Positions 26,914 through 35,110 of a DNA stretch of 64,000 bases are shown in pieces. Numbering within the stretch: position 1 is the first letter of the stretch; each line of letters starts with the position of its first letter. The translations under genes were made by a program, and so were the position numbers. Where the stretch lies: the NCBI RefSeq assembly GCF_001999945.1, contig NZ_CP019650.1, positions 558,001-622,000 on the forward strand, read 5' to 3'. Source of the stretch: Microbulbifer agarilyticus. GTDB lineage: Bacteria > Pseudomonadota > Gammaproteobacteria > Pseudomonadales > Cellvibrionaceae. Under the pieces are notes generated by a model, which saw nothing but the letters and a program-made list of their open reading frames with translations, was not told where the DNA came from and searched no databases.

Positions 26914-27303
26914 ATGAGCGAAATTCGCAACGAACTGAAGTACGCCTCCAGCCACGAATGGGCGCGGTTGGAAGAAGACGGCACTGTCACCGTCGGTATT
27001 AGCGATCATGCCCAGGAAGCACTGGGTGATGTGGTCTACGTAGAAACTCCGGAAGTTGGCCAGACCCTGTCTGCCGGCGAAGAAGCGGGTGTGGTCGAGT
27101 CTGTGAAAGCGGCCAGCGATATCTACGCGCCGATTTCCGGTGAGGTTGTGGCGATCAATGAAGCACTGGAAGACGAGCCCGAGACGGTCAACTCCAGTCC
27201 GTACGACGATGGCTGGTTCTTTAAAGTGAAGCCCAGCGACGAAGGCGAGTTGGAAAAGCTGCTGGATGCGGATGCATATAAGGCAGAAAGCGAAGAGGGC
27301 TAA
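26914..27303 (+). CDS. gcvH: Glycine cleavage system H protein
   Basis: A 129-residue lipoyl carrier protein. The lipoylation motif V-E-S-V-K-A-A-S-D (Lys near 65) and the flanking G-D-V-V-Y-V-E and [10 protein letters not shown] are canonical. The ATG at 26914 follows GAGGGAAGA; an earlier in-frame TTG adds only five residues. It ends in an acidic tail and is followed by a strong terminator. It works with GcvT, GcvP and the lipoamide dehydrogenase, the last two encoded elsewhere. Confidence 0.97.
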   Translation: MSEIRNELKYASSHEWARLEEDGTVTVGISDHAQEALGDVVYVETPEVGQTLSAGEEAGVVESVKAASDIYAPISGEVVAINEALEDEPETVNSSPYDDGWFFKVKPSDEGELEKLLDADAYKAESEEG

Positions 27304-27322
27304 TCGCCTGTTCGCTGATGTG

Positions 27323-27353
27323 AAAACGCCGGGCATTGCCCGGCGTTTTTGTT
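27323..27353 (+). terminator. Rho-independent terminator after gcvH
   Basis: A 12-bp stem AAAACGCCGGGC / GCCCGGCGTTTT with a three-base loop and a T-run. The following ptsP gene is convergent, so the hairpin may terminate both. Confidence 0.93.
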
Positions 27354-27389
27354 TGTCCTGTTCGCTAGCCTTTTCAAGGGCAGAGCAGG

Positions 27390-29669
27390 TCAGGAGTCGG
27401 AGCTGGTTTCCGTCTGCTGAGGCTGCATCAATCCACCAATGCCAAGATCTTGTAAATAGCCTTGGAGCTTTTCTTCGATCTGCTCCGGGCTCTCCATTTT
27501 CAGTACCTGCTGCAGCAAGCGATCCAGGTCGGACTTGTTGACCTCGCGCAGGGCGGCCTTTACCCGTGGCAAGTTGGTAGCGTTCATCGACAGCACGTCG
27601 TAGCCCATGGCGACCAATAGCAGCGCGCCGCCGGGTGACCCCGCCAGCTCACCACAAATACCCACCTTGGTACTGGTCTCGTGGCACGCGGTAACCACTT
27701 GCAGCAGCGCCTGCAATACCGAGGGGTGCAAGCTGTGATAGATGCTCGCCACCCGGCTATTGTTGCGGTCCACCGCCAGCAGGTACTGGGTTAAGTCGTT
27801 ACTGCCCACTGACATAAAGTCGACCCGCTTGGACAGCTCGCGTGCCTGATAAACCGCCGAGGGGACTTCAATCATGATGCCCAGTGGGGGCCGCTTGATG
27901 GCGTAGCCCTCGTCGAGCAGCTCATCGTAAGCGCGGTCCACCAGTTTGCGCGCCGCTTCTACTTCGCTGATCCCGGTCACCATGGGCAGCATGATGCGCA
28001 GGTTATCCAGCCCGAGGCTGGCCTTCATCATGGCGCGCACCTGGCCGAGGAAAATTTCCGGGTGGTCCAGCGTCACACGGATACCGCGCCAGCCGAGGAA
28101 GGGGTTGGTTTCCTCGATAGGGAAGTAGGTGAGGGCCTTGTCGCCGCCTATATCCAGGGTGCGCATGGTCACCGGACGCGGGGCGAAGGCCTCTAGCTGC
28201 TCGCGGTAAATCTCGCGCTGCTCTTCTTCGGAGGGGAAGCGATCCCGCAACAGGAATGGCACCTCGGTGCGGTACAGGCCGACACCCTCGGCGCCGCGCT
28301 CCAGCGAGCGCACAACATCGGCCATCAGGCCTGTGTTTACCCACAGGCGTATCCGGTGGCCGTCGGCGGTTTCTCCCGGCAGTTGTGCCAGGTGATCCAG
28401 GTTGCGCGCCAGCTCCCGCTCTTCGGCGACGATGACCTCGTAGTGACGGCGCAGCTCGGAGCCCGGTTGCAGGTGCAGGCTGCCGCGGTAGCCGTCGACA
28501 ATCATGTCTACGCCATCGATTTGTTCCCAGGGTAGTTCCTGTGCCCCCATCACGGCGGGTACACCCATGGCGCGGGCGAGAATTGCCACGTGACTGTTGG
28601 CGGAGCCTTTCACCGACACCAGCCCGGCGAGCTTCTCTCTGGGTACGTCCGCAAGCACCGAGGCGGTCAGCTCTTCGCCGATCAGTACCGTGTTGTTGGG
28701 GTAGTCGCGTTGACTCTGCTCTTGCTGGCGCAGGTGCATCAAAACTCGCGCCCCCAGATCGCGCACATCGGCGGCGCGGTCGCGAAAATAAGAATCGGAC
28801 ATGGCCTCAAAGCGTCGCACATGCTCCAGCATTACTTCCGCCCAGGCGCGGCTGGCGGTCAGCTTCTGGCGAATACGCTCGCACACCTCGACTGCGATGG
28901 AGCTGTCGTCGAGCATGCTGATGTAGGCATCGAACAGCGCCCGCTCTTCCTTGTTCAGCTCCCCTTTGAGGCGCTCCCCGACCTCGCGGATTTCGCTGCG
29001 GGCCGCAGATAGCGCCTGCTGGAACAGCGCCAGCTCCGCATCCACATCCATGGCGCAGGCGAAGGGTACGGTTGCCAGGTTGGCTGGTGGTGCGACGATA
29101 TGGGCGCGGCCAATGGCAATACCCGGGGAGGCAGCAAGACCGCTGAATTTTGCCTCGTTGCGCTGCTGTCCCATGGTGGCGAGGGCACCAGTGGCTTCAG
29201 CATGGGCGATAACACCGGCGAGCTGCGCGGACAGGGTGACAAGAAACGCTTCTTCGCCCTCGTCAAAGCGACGGCGTTCGGCCTGCTGTACCACGAGTAC
29301 GCCGAGAACAGAGCGGTGGTGGATGATGGGAGTGCCGAGGAAGGCGGAGAAACGCTCCTCGCCGGTCGCGGGGAAGTACTGGAACGCCGGGTGTGCTTCC
29401 GCGTGCTCCAGGTTAATTGGCTCCTCGCGGGTGGCCACGTTGCCCACTAGGCCCTCGCCGGGCGCCATATGCACCTGGCCGACCGCGTCTTGATTCAGGC
29501 CCTCGGTGGCCATTAGTACGTAGTTGCCAGAGTGTTTATCGCGCAGATACACGGAGCAAACGCGCGTTTTCATAGCGTCGCGTACACGGCGGACGATAAT
29601 GTCCAGTGCTGAAGGCAAGTCCCGGGCGGTATTAACTTGCTGAACGATACTGCGTAATGATCCGAGCAA
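27390..29669 (-). CDS. ptsP: Phosphoenolpyruvate-protein phosphotransferase PtsP (EI-Ntr)
   Basis: A 759-residue enzyme I of the nitrogen PTS. An N-terminal GAF domain (about 16-160) is followed by the PTS EI N-terminal domain (about 175-300), the swivelling phosphohistidine domain with His360 in G-S-A-N-S-H-V-A-I-L, and the PEP-binding TIM barrel (about 420-700; G-A-E-G-V-G-L-Y-R-T and G-S-N-D-L-T-Q-Y). It autophosphorylates from PEP and passes phosphate to NPr, linking carbon and nitrogen status. It is downstream of rppH on the same strand, the conserved pairing seen in E. coli. Confidence 0.96.
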   Translation of the reverse strand: MLGSLRSIVQQVNTARDLPSALDIIVRRVRDAMKTRVCSVYLRDKHSGNYVLMATEGLNQDAVGQVHMAPGEGLVGNVATREEPINLEHAEAHPAFQYFPATGEERFSAFLGTPIIHHRSVLGVLVVQQAERRRFDEGEEAFLVTLSAQLAGVIAHAEATGALATMGQQRNEAKFSGLAASPGIAIGRAHIVAPPANLATVPFACAMDVDAELALFQQALSAARSEIREVGERLKGELNKEERALFDAYISMLDDSSIAVEVCERIRQKLTASRAWAEVMLEHVRRFEAMSDSYFRDRAADVRDLGARVLMHLRQQEQSQRDYPNNTVLIGEELTASVLADVPREKLAGLVSVKGSANSHVAILARAMGVPAVMGAQELPWEQIDGVDMIVDGYRGSLHLQPGSELRRHYEVIVAEERELARNLDHLAQLPGETADGHRIRLWVNTGLMADVVRSLERGAEGVGLYRTEVPFLLRDRFPSEEEQREIYREQLEAFAPRPVTMRTLDIGGDKALTYFPIEETNPFLGWRGIRVTLDHPEIFLGQVRAMMKASLGLDNLRIMLPMVTGISEVEAARKLVDRAYDELLDEGYAIKRPPLGIMIEVPSAVYQARELSKRVDFMSVGSNDLTQYLLAVDRNNSRVASIYHSLHPSVLQALLQVVTACHETSTKVGICGELAGSPGGALLLVAMGYDVLSMNATNLPRVKAALREVNKSDLDRLLQQVLKMESPEQIEEKLQGYLQDLGIGGLMQPQQTETSSDS

Positions 29670-29774
29670 AATGGCTTTCCTCGCCGTATTGTGGAGTCGG
29701 TCTGGGCCGTCTCCATCGCTGGCTCGCGCGTTCGCGCGGAGCCCACTTATCCTTGGGGCGCCGCGGCGGCAGGG

Positions 29775-30473
29775 TTACTGGTCGCGCTTCAGCCAGCGTC
29801 TTTCCAATTGTATTTGTGTGGGCGCCAGCTCCGTAAGGGCGCGCCGGTAGACCTCGCGTTTGAAGGTCACCACTTTGGTCAACGGGTGCCAGTAACTCAC
29901 CCATCGCCAATGATCGAACTCCGGTTTGTAACCGTTGTTAAAGCTGATATTGCTTTCGTCCGCGTTGATCTGCAGCAAAAACCACTTTTGCTTTTGCCCG
30001 ATACACAGCGGCTCCGAGCGGCGCCGCACCAAGCGTTGCGGCAGGCGGTAGCGCAGCCAGCCGCGGGTGCAGCCCAGCATGGTGACCTGGCTGCGGGTCA
30101 GACCGATCTCTTCATACAGCTCCCGGTACAGTGCCTGCTCCGGGGATTCGCCCGGATTGATGCCGCCCTGCGGAAACTGCCATGCGTCCTTGCCGCCCAC
30201 CCTGCGAGCCCAGAGAGCCTGGCCGCGCGCATTCAGAACAATGATGCCAACATTCGGGCGGAAGCCCTCGCTGTCGATATTGCTGCTGTTGTCCGAAGTC
30301 GCACCAGTATCTGCCGCCTGTTTGCGCTGTGTCTTGTTGCCGCCGGAGCGGTCGTTGCGCGCGGAAGATCTGGTGGGTTTACGGCGGTTTTTTCTCCCGG
30401 CGGGTGTGTGCTTGCCGTCGCCCAAAATACCGTCCTCAATCTTTGCGGTGCAGAAGCCGGGGACCGAATTCAT
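29775..30473 (-). CDS. rppH: RNA pyrophosphohydrolase RppH with N-terminal extension
   Basis: A Nudix hydrolase that converts 5'-triphosphate mRNA ends to monophosphate and so primes decay. The family core begins at [14 protein letters not shown], includes W-Q-F-P-Q-G-G-I-N, and has the Nudix box G-G-I-N-P-G-E-S ... R-E-L-Y-E-E-I-G. In other species the protein starts with Met directly at I-D-S-E-G; here that position is an Asn codon and no start exists nearby. The best ATG (30473) gives 232 residues with about 65 extra basic residues ([10 protein letters not shown]). An alternative TTG near 30419, with GAGGA before it, gives a shorter extension. ptsP lies about 105 bases downstream. Confidence 0.88.
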   Translation of the reverse strand: MNSVPGFCTAKIEDGILGDGKHTPAGRKNRRKPTRSSARNDRSGGNKTQRKQAADTGATSDNSSNIDSEGFRPNVGIIVLNARGQALWARRVGGKDAWQFPQGGINPGESPEQALYRELYEEIGLTRSQVTMLGCTRGWLRYRLPQRLVRRRSEPLCIGQKQKWFLLQINADESNISFNNGYKPEFDHWRWVSYWHPLTKVVTFKREVYRRALTELAPTQIQLERRWLKRDQ

Positions 30474-30737
30474 CTCGACCAACCGGCCGGGCGTAACACA
30501 CCCAGCGCACCATAATGTTCTGCATTGTTCCACAGCGGTCGAATTACAGCAATTCAGTGACGGTGGTCGATGTATCCCGGCAGTCGGCAGGGTAAACTCT
30601 CCCGCCCCTGACAGGGAAAGCCCCTTAAGGTGCTGGTACCGCTGTTTAGCCCCGCTTGCGATTGAATTGGCGCGAAAATATTGCGTCATGGCGCCTTGGG
30701 CTTCAGTAGTGCCCTATAGTCAATAAAGGAGAATTTT

Positions 30738-31430
30738 GTGCAGTTGGCGATTTTTGACCTCGACAACACATTGATTGGTGGCGACAGCGACCACGCCTGG
30801 GGCGAGTTCCTGGTGGAGCGTGAATGTGTGGACGGGGAGCGATTCCGCAGCGAGAACGACCGCTTTTACCGGGACTACCAGCAGGGTGCCCTGGATATCT
30901 TTGCGTATCTTTCCTTTGCGCTGGAGCCTTTGGCCCAGCTGTCGCGCGGACAACTGCAGAACCTGCAGCATGAATTTATGCAGGAGGTGATTGGTGGCAT
31001 CTGGCTGCCGCACGCGGAAACCCTGATTCAACGGCACCGCGAAGCCGGGCACCACATCATGATTATCACCGCCACCAATCGCTTTGTGGTAGAGCCGATT
31101 GTCGCGCGCCTGGGGGTGGATACCCTGCTAGCTACAGAGCCTGAAGAAGTGGACGGCAAGTTCACTGGGCAGGTGGCCGGGCAGCCCTGCTTTCAGGAAG
31201 GGAAGGTATTGCGTCTGCAGCAGTGGCTCAACGCTTATCCTCAATATGCCAAGGGGCAAAAGTGGTTTTATAGCGATTCCATCAACGATTTGCCCCTGCT
31301 CAAGCAGGTAGAGTTCCCCGTTGCGGTAGATCCCGATAACCGGCTGCGTGAGGAAGCACTTACCCGCGGTTGGAAGGTGATCAGCCTGCGCGGTGACTAT
31401 GAAGATTTTGCCAGTGCAATGGACTGGTAA
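30738..31430 (+). CDS. HAD-IB family phosphatase (SerB-like)
   Basis: A 230-residue haloacid dehalogenase-type hydrolase. Motif I is F-D-L-D-N-T-L-I-G (6-14), motif II is I-I-T-A-T-N near residue 100, and motif III/IV is Y-S-D-S-I-N-D-L-P-L-L near residue 180, the HAD subfamily IB (TIGR01490) arrangement. The start is GTG at 30738, supported by AAGGAG six bases upstream. It is divergent from rppH. Members dephosphorylate small phosphoesters (phosphoserine, histidinol phosphate, lysophosphatidate); the substrate here is open. Confidence 0.88.
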   Translation: MQLAIFDLDNTLIGGDSDHAWGEFLVERECVDGERFRSENDRFYRDYQQGALDIFAYLSFALEPLAQLSRGQLQNLQHEFMQEVIGGIWLPHAETLIQRHREAGHHIMIITATNRFVVEPIVARLGVDTLLATEPEEVDGKFTGQVAGQPCFQEGKVLRLQQWLNAYPQYAKGQKWFYSDSINDLPLLKQVEFPVAVDPDNRLREEALTRGWKVISLRGDYEDFASAMDW

Positions 31431-31532
31431 AGGGCTTCGCACCGAATTGTTCAATTTCACAGTAAACACAGGTTCTAGGGTTTGTTTGTGCAGATAAAAA
31501 ACGCAGTACCCGGGATGTGGTCTTGTCAGGGA

Positions 31533-32732
31533 ATGTTTGCAAAAAGTCTTTCAAACGGCGTAAAGCGGCTGTCCCAGATGTTAGTTCTGGGCGGATTGTT
31601 ACTGGCAACTGGCGGGTGTGAGCGCAAGCCGGAAACAGACTCCGTGCGGGAGGATGTGTCCGCAGCACCGGTGCAGGCGGTAAATGCGGAGGCCGCGAAT
31701 GCCTATTCAGCGGAATACTGGCAAGCGGGGCAGGCCCAGATCATCGATGCGCAGGCGGCAACGCAGGCGCTGGATCGCGCGGTCTCCCAGCTACTGATGG
31801 CGCCCACAGCGGATCATCTCGAATCTGCCAAGCTGGCATGGTTGGATGCGCACCGTGAATTTTCCGCTGCACTGCCGTTCATCAAGGTGGCGTTTGCGCC
31901 TTCATCGCTGCAACAGCAAGGTCAGGACCTGCTGATGGCGCTGAACAGCTGGCCGGTTCAGGCTGGTTATCTGGATACTGTTCCCGGCTACTCGACCAGC
32001 GGCATCGTGAATGACACTGCGATTGAATTGACCCTGGCCAATTTGCGCAAGCAGCACCGACTGACTGCCCACGAGGAAGCGAGTACCGGCTTTCACGCCC
32101 TGGAAATTATGCTGTGGGGCCCCACTGGCGAGCGCTCTGCTGAACAGTTTGCCGAGTCCAGTGGCGGCGAGGAGCCCAAGGCCCAGGCATCGAATCGACG
32201 CCGTGAGTTGACCCGTCTGATTACCCAGGGTATCAGTGAAGATATGTCGCAACTGGCCAATCGCTGGCCGGTTACCGCCAATGACCTCTCCCGCTATTAC
32301 CTGGCGCGCGAGCCCGTGGCGCGTTTGCAATGGATTCGCCGTGCCCATGTTGACCTCCTGCGGGATGAAATTTTGCCGCGGGTGCCGGAGAGTTCCGAGA
32401 GCGATGTGGAAAGTGGCCTGGCAGCAAACTCAAAGCAGGCACTGCTTGCCATGTTGCGTAATCTGCAGGTGGCGTGGCTGCCGGGGGAGGGTTCCGGGCT
32501 GGCAGACATGTTATTAGATCAGCATCAGGCGGCGGCGCTGGCAGAGACCTTCGGTCTGCTGGAAGCGCGTTTACTGAAAATGGAAGACCCAATCGAGCTG
32601 GCAGAGCCGGCAGAGTTGCAGCGTAGCCGTCAGCAAGTGGAAAAACTGCTCGGGCTGATATCTGGTGATACCAAGGTGCCCGCACGGGAAGAGGATATGA
32701 CCCCGGTGAGTGTGACCCTGCCGGAGGAGTGA
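31533..32732 (+). CDS. Imelysin-family (peptidase M75-like) lipoprotein
   Basis: A 399-residue exported protein. The hydrophobic signal (residues 12-27) ends in L-A-T-G-G-C, a lipobox-like site with Cys29. The mature part is helical and contains G-F-H-A-L-E (186-191), the G-x-H-x-x-E motif of imelysins, within T-G-F-H-A-L-E-I-M-L-W-G. Imelysins are periplasmic or outer-membrane proteins often involved in iron uptake; most lack proven peptidase activity. The start is uncertain: ATG at 31515 or TTG/GTG at 31482-31488 are also in frame, but 31533 gives the best signal peptide. No iron-uptake gene is adjacent. Confidence 0.8.
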   Translation: MFAKSLSNGVKRLSQMLVLGGLLLATGGCERKPETDSVREDVSAAPVQAVNAEAANAYSAEYWQAGQAQIIDAQAATQALDRAVSQLLMAPTADHLESAKLAWLDAHREFSAALPFIKVAFAPSSLQQQGQDLLMALNSWPVQAGYLDTVPGYSTSGIVNDTAIELTLANLRKQHRLTAHEEASTGFHALEIMLWGPTGERSAEQFAESSGGEEPKAQASNRRRELTRLITQGISEDMSQLANRWPVTANDLSRYYLAREPVARLQWIRRAHVDLLRDEILPRVPESSESDVESGLAANSKQALLAMLRNLQVAWLPGEGSGLADMLLDQHQAAALAETFGLLEARLLKMEDPIELAEPAELQRSRQQVEKLLGLISGDTKVPAREEDMTPVSVTLPEE

Positions 32733-32761
32733 CGGCGAGAGAATTGCTCGACACGAAACGC

Positions 32762-32792
32762 AAAAAACCCAGGCAAAGCCTGGGTTTTTTGT
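32762..32792. terminator. Rho-independent terminator, bidirectional
   Basis: An 11-bp stem AAAACCCAGGC / GCCTGGGTTTT with an AAA loop, T-run to the right and A-run to the left. It lies between the convergent imelysin and mepK-like genes. Confidence 0.95.
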
Positions 32793-32829
32793 TTCCCGGT
32801 TAACTCCGGGGTTGGGCGCAGTTGGCCAC

Positions 32830-33363
32830 TTACCAGCGACGAACCGGGCCGGTGTCTACGTGTACGAAGTTACTCTTCGGATAGAAACCAACACCACCTG
32901 CTTTCAGGTCGAGCGCCGCTTTGCGCACTTTAGACAGGGCGACACCCGGCATACGGATATCCAGTGCCATGCCTCGGGTGTGGTAGCTGCGTCGCGCCAC
33001 ACCACGGCCAGCTGCGCGGAGCTTGGCGTTGGTCTTGGGAGAGCGGTATCCGGAGATAATCTCGATCTCACCGTTGTAGTTCAGCTTTTGCTTGATCTTG
33101 TACACGATGTCGAACAGTTTCGGGTCCATGCGTGTTACTTCATTGGCGCGGTGGTCGCGCAGCAGTCGGTTAAACTGCTTGAGGCCGCTACCGTCGTAGT
33201 CGCCATTTGCCCAATAGGCAGTGTTCAGGCGCTCACCGGTGTGCAAGTTACGCATTTTCAGGTTGCGCGACTTGCCCACTTTTGCCATTGCGGGGCCGGC
33301 TGAAACCGCCGCCGCAGTTGCTGCAGAAACTGCTAAAAACCTGCGTCTGGAAAGTTCTTTCAT
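32830..33363 (-). CDS. mepK: MepK/YcbK-type murein endopeptidase (DUF882), Tat-exported
   Basis: A 177-residue periplasmic M15-fold peptidase. The N terminus is a twin-arginine signal (R-R-R-F-L-A, then an Ala-rich core and A-M-A cleavage site). The metal-site motifs are S-G-Y-R-S-P near 104-109, H-T-R-G-M-A-L-D-I (near 127-135), and the C-terminal F-V-H-V-D-T-G. E. coli MepK cleaves mDAP-mDAP (3-3) and 3-4 crosslinks. Here it lies downstream of three L,D-transpeptidase genes on the same strand, that is, next to the enzymes making its substrate. The E. coli homologue ycbK is likewise next to the L,D-transpeptidase gene ycbB. Confidence 0.9.
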   Translation of the reverse strand: MKELSRRRFLAVSAATAAAVSAGPAMAKVGKSRNLKMRNLHTGERLNTAYWANGDYDGSGLKQFNRLLRDHRANEVTRMDPKLFDIVYKIKQKLNYNGEIEIISGYRSPKTNAKLRAAGRGVARRSYHTRGMALDIRMPGVALSKVRKAALDLKAGGVGFYPKSNFVHVDTGPVRRW

Positions 33364-33779
33364 ACCCTGTTACCGCCTTTGGTGTCGTAGTGAGTTGTGC
33401 TTTCATAAGCCTCTAGTCTTCGAGAAGCGTCCGGTGCTACTCGGTATGGACTCACTGTACAAAAAATAACCTTTGGTTACAAATCGATCAGCGGTAATGA
33501 AGAAATGATCGAAAAACATACTGGCGATTTTTTTCTACCACGCTAGCCACTTCGGATTTTTTTTGCTTGGCGCAAGGTAATAAACCCCAAATTCTCAGTG
33601 ACAACGTTGTCATTTGTGGGAAATTATTTTTCTGTGACCTGAAGGTTCCAGATAAAAGGGTTCTCTGGAGTGTGGGCGAGGAGTACGTGAAAGCTGCCGT
33701 ATTCCCTTAGCTGAAGCGCCCGTAAGTGGGGTGAGAAGGGACACTTCGTAGGCTGGAAAGGTTAGGCACCACGGGTTTG
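33364..33779. other. Intergenic region between LD-transpeptidase and mepK
   Basis: About 415 bases, AT-richer than the surroundings, upstream of mepK. It contains a perfect 14-bp palindrome (listed separately). The AT-rich stretches at 33460-33600 (on the minus strand AAAAAATCGCC and similar) may hold the mepK promoter. No coding frame with homology is present. Confidence 0.6.
33597..33614. promoter_or_regulatory. Perfect palindrome resembling a LacI-family (NagR-type) operator
   Basis: TGACAACGTTGTCA (33599-33612) is a perfect 14-bp palindrome with the central CG typical of LacI/GalR operators. With flanks it reads AGTGACAACGTTGTCATT, one mismatch from the NagR box AATGACARCGYTGTCATT as I recall it from N-acetylglucosamine regulons of Xanthomonas and related bacteria. 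It lies 234 bases upstream of the mepK start. Confidence 0.55.
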
Positions 33780-35093
33780 CTAGCGGTCCCGGTGGTAGAT
33801 ATCCGGGCGGAACTGGACCTGCCCCAGATGATCGACCCACGCGGTGAGATAGGTGATAAAGAGCTTGGGCGGGTTTTTCACCTTAATTGTGACTGACTCG
33901 TCTCCAGTGGTCGCCTGTGCGACCCGGGTTCTGTCCCATCCCTGTTTACCCAGCAGAGCGTAGGCCAGCTCTTCCGGTTGCTGGAGTCGGATGCAGCCAT
34001 GGCTAAAAGCGCGATGGCGTTGTTCGAACAGACTCTGCGCCTGGGTATCGTGCAGATAAATGGCCTGCTTGTTGGGGATCACAAACTTGACGCGTCCCAA
34101 TGTGTTGCCGGGGCCGGCGATCTGGCGCAGGGTTGCTTTACCACGGGCGGCGCTCTCGAGGCTTTTTTCGCTGATCGGGGTAGTGGTGTTGGTGCCGTAG
34201 CGGATTACGCGATAGCCGCGTTTGTGCATGGCTTCGGGAAAGTTCCGCGCCTTTGGCAGCAGGTCGGTGAGCAGAATGCTGCGCGGCACCGTCCAGGTGG
34301 GGTTGAATACTACCGATACCACCCGAGTGTTTAGGTCCGGGGTACGCTTGCTGCTTTTGCCCACCACGGTCTTCATGGAAAGCACGACCTGCTGGCCGTC
34401 GATAAGCTGCAGTTGGTAGTCCGGCACATTGACGAAGATATATCGATTGCCGGGTTTGGCGGGTAGCTTGTCCCAGCGCGCGGCATTGATCTCGAGAATT
34501 TCCGCCAGCTCCTGTGGCGGCCGTGACAGAGCTTCCAACGTAGCGCGGTTGGCGGTGCCGGTTACTTCGATCCCGTGGCGGCGTTGATAAGATTCCACCG
34601 CGCGTTGCAGGCCTGCGTCAAAACGATCTTCGGAAGACTGGGCGGATGCGAGTGGCCCCAGAGGACCTTGATAGTCACCATACAATTTCAAAATAGCGCG
34701 CAGTTGCGCCACTCTTGGCCCCTGGTCTCCGGCGCGCAGGGGTGTGCCGGCATCAATCGGCTGCCAGTGCTGCGCCAGCGTGCGGTAACGCACCGCTTTT
34801 TCGCGCAGCGCCTCAGCGGCGGAGGCGAAATCGATGGCTCTGTTTACTGTGGCCGCTGGCGGCAATGTATTTTGTTGCTCGCCTTGTGCCTCGGGTAACT
34901 CGATAGCGGGCGCGACAGTGTTTGCGATGGCCGTATCGTTGCTAATTGTCTTATCTTGGCGTTCGCCGGCACTCTGTTGCGCGAGTGCGCTCAAGGGCAG
35001 CAGGGCACAAAATCCCATGATCGCCAGCGCGTGCCATTCATGGGCGCTGAGGTTGGGCGGCTTGGTATGCTTTTGGCGTTTGTTAATGCGCAT
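33780..35093 (-). CDS. L,D-transpeptidase (YkuD fold) with peptidoglycan-binding domain, paralogue 1
   Basis: A 437-residue exported enzyme. A basic N terminus and hydrophobic segment (about 24-39, ending A-L-A) form the signal. A PG_binding_1 domain lies near 125-190 (Q-R-R-H-G-I-E-V-T-G-T-A-N). The catalytic YkuD domain (about 215-390) has H-D-T-Q near 348 and S-H-G-C-I-R with nucleophile Cys367. It forms 3-3 peptidoglycan crosslinks or anchors proteins to peptidoglycan. The paralogue 2 stop lies 17 bases upstream of its ATG, so these two genes form one transcript. Sequence divergence among the three paralogues is clear outside the catalytic core. Confidence 0.9.
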   Translation of the reverse strand: MRINKRQKHTKPPNLSAHEWHALAIMGFCALLPLSALAQQSAGERQDKTISNDTAIANTVAPAIELPEAQGEQQNTLPPAATVNRAIDFASAAEALREKAVRYRTLAQHWQPIDAGTPLRAGDQGPRVAQLRAILKLYGDYQGPLGPLASAQSSEDRFDAGLQRAVESYQRRHGIEVTGTANRATLEALSRPPQELAEILEINAARWDKLPAKPGNRYIFVNVPDYQLQLIDGQQVVLSMKTVVGKSSKRTPDLNTRVVSVVFNPTWTVPRSILLTDLLPKARNFPEAMHKRGYRVIRYGTNTTTPISEKSLESAARGKATLRQIAGPGNTLGRVKFVIPNKQAIYLHDTQAQSLFEQRHRAFSHGCIRLQQPEELAYALLGKQGWDRTRVAQATTGDESVTIKVKNPPKLFITYLTAWVDHLGQVQFRPDIYHRDR

Positions 35094-35110
35094 CTAACTC
35101 CCCCCCACCA

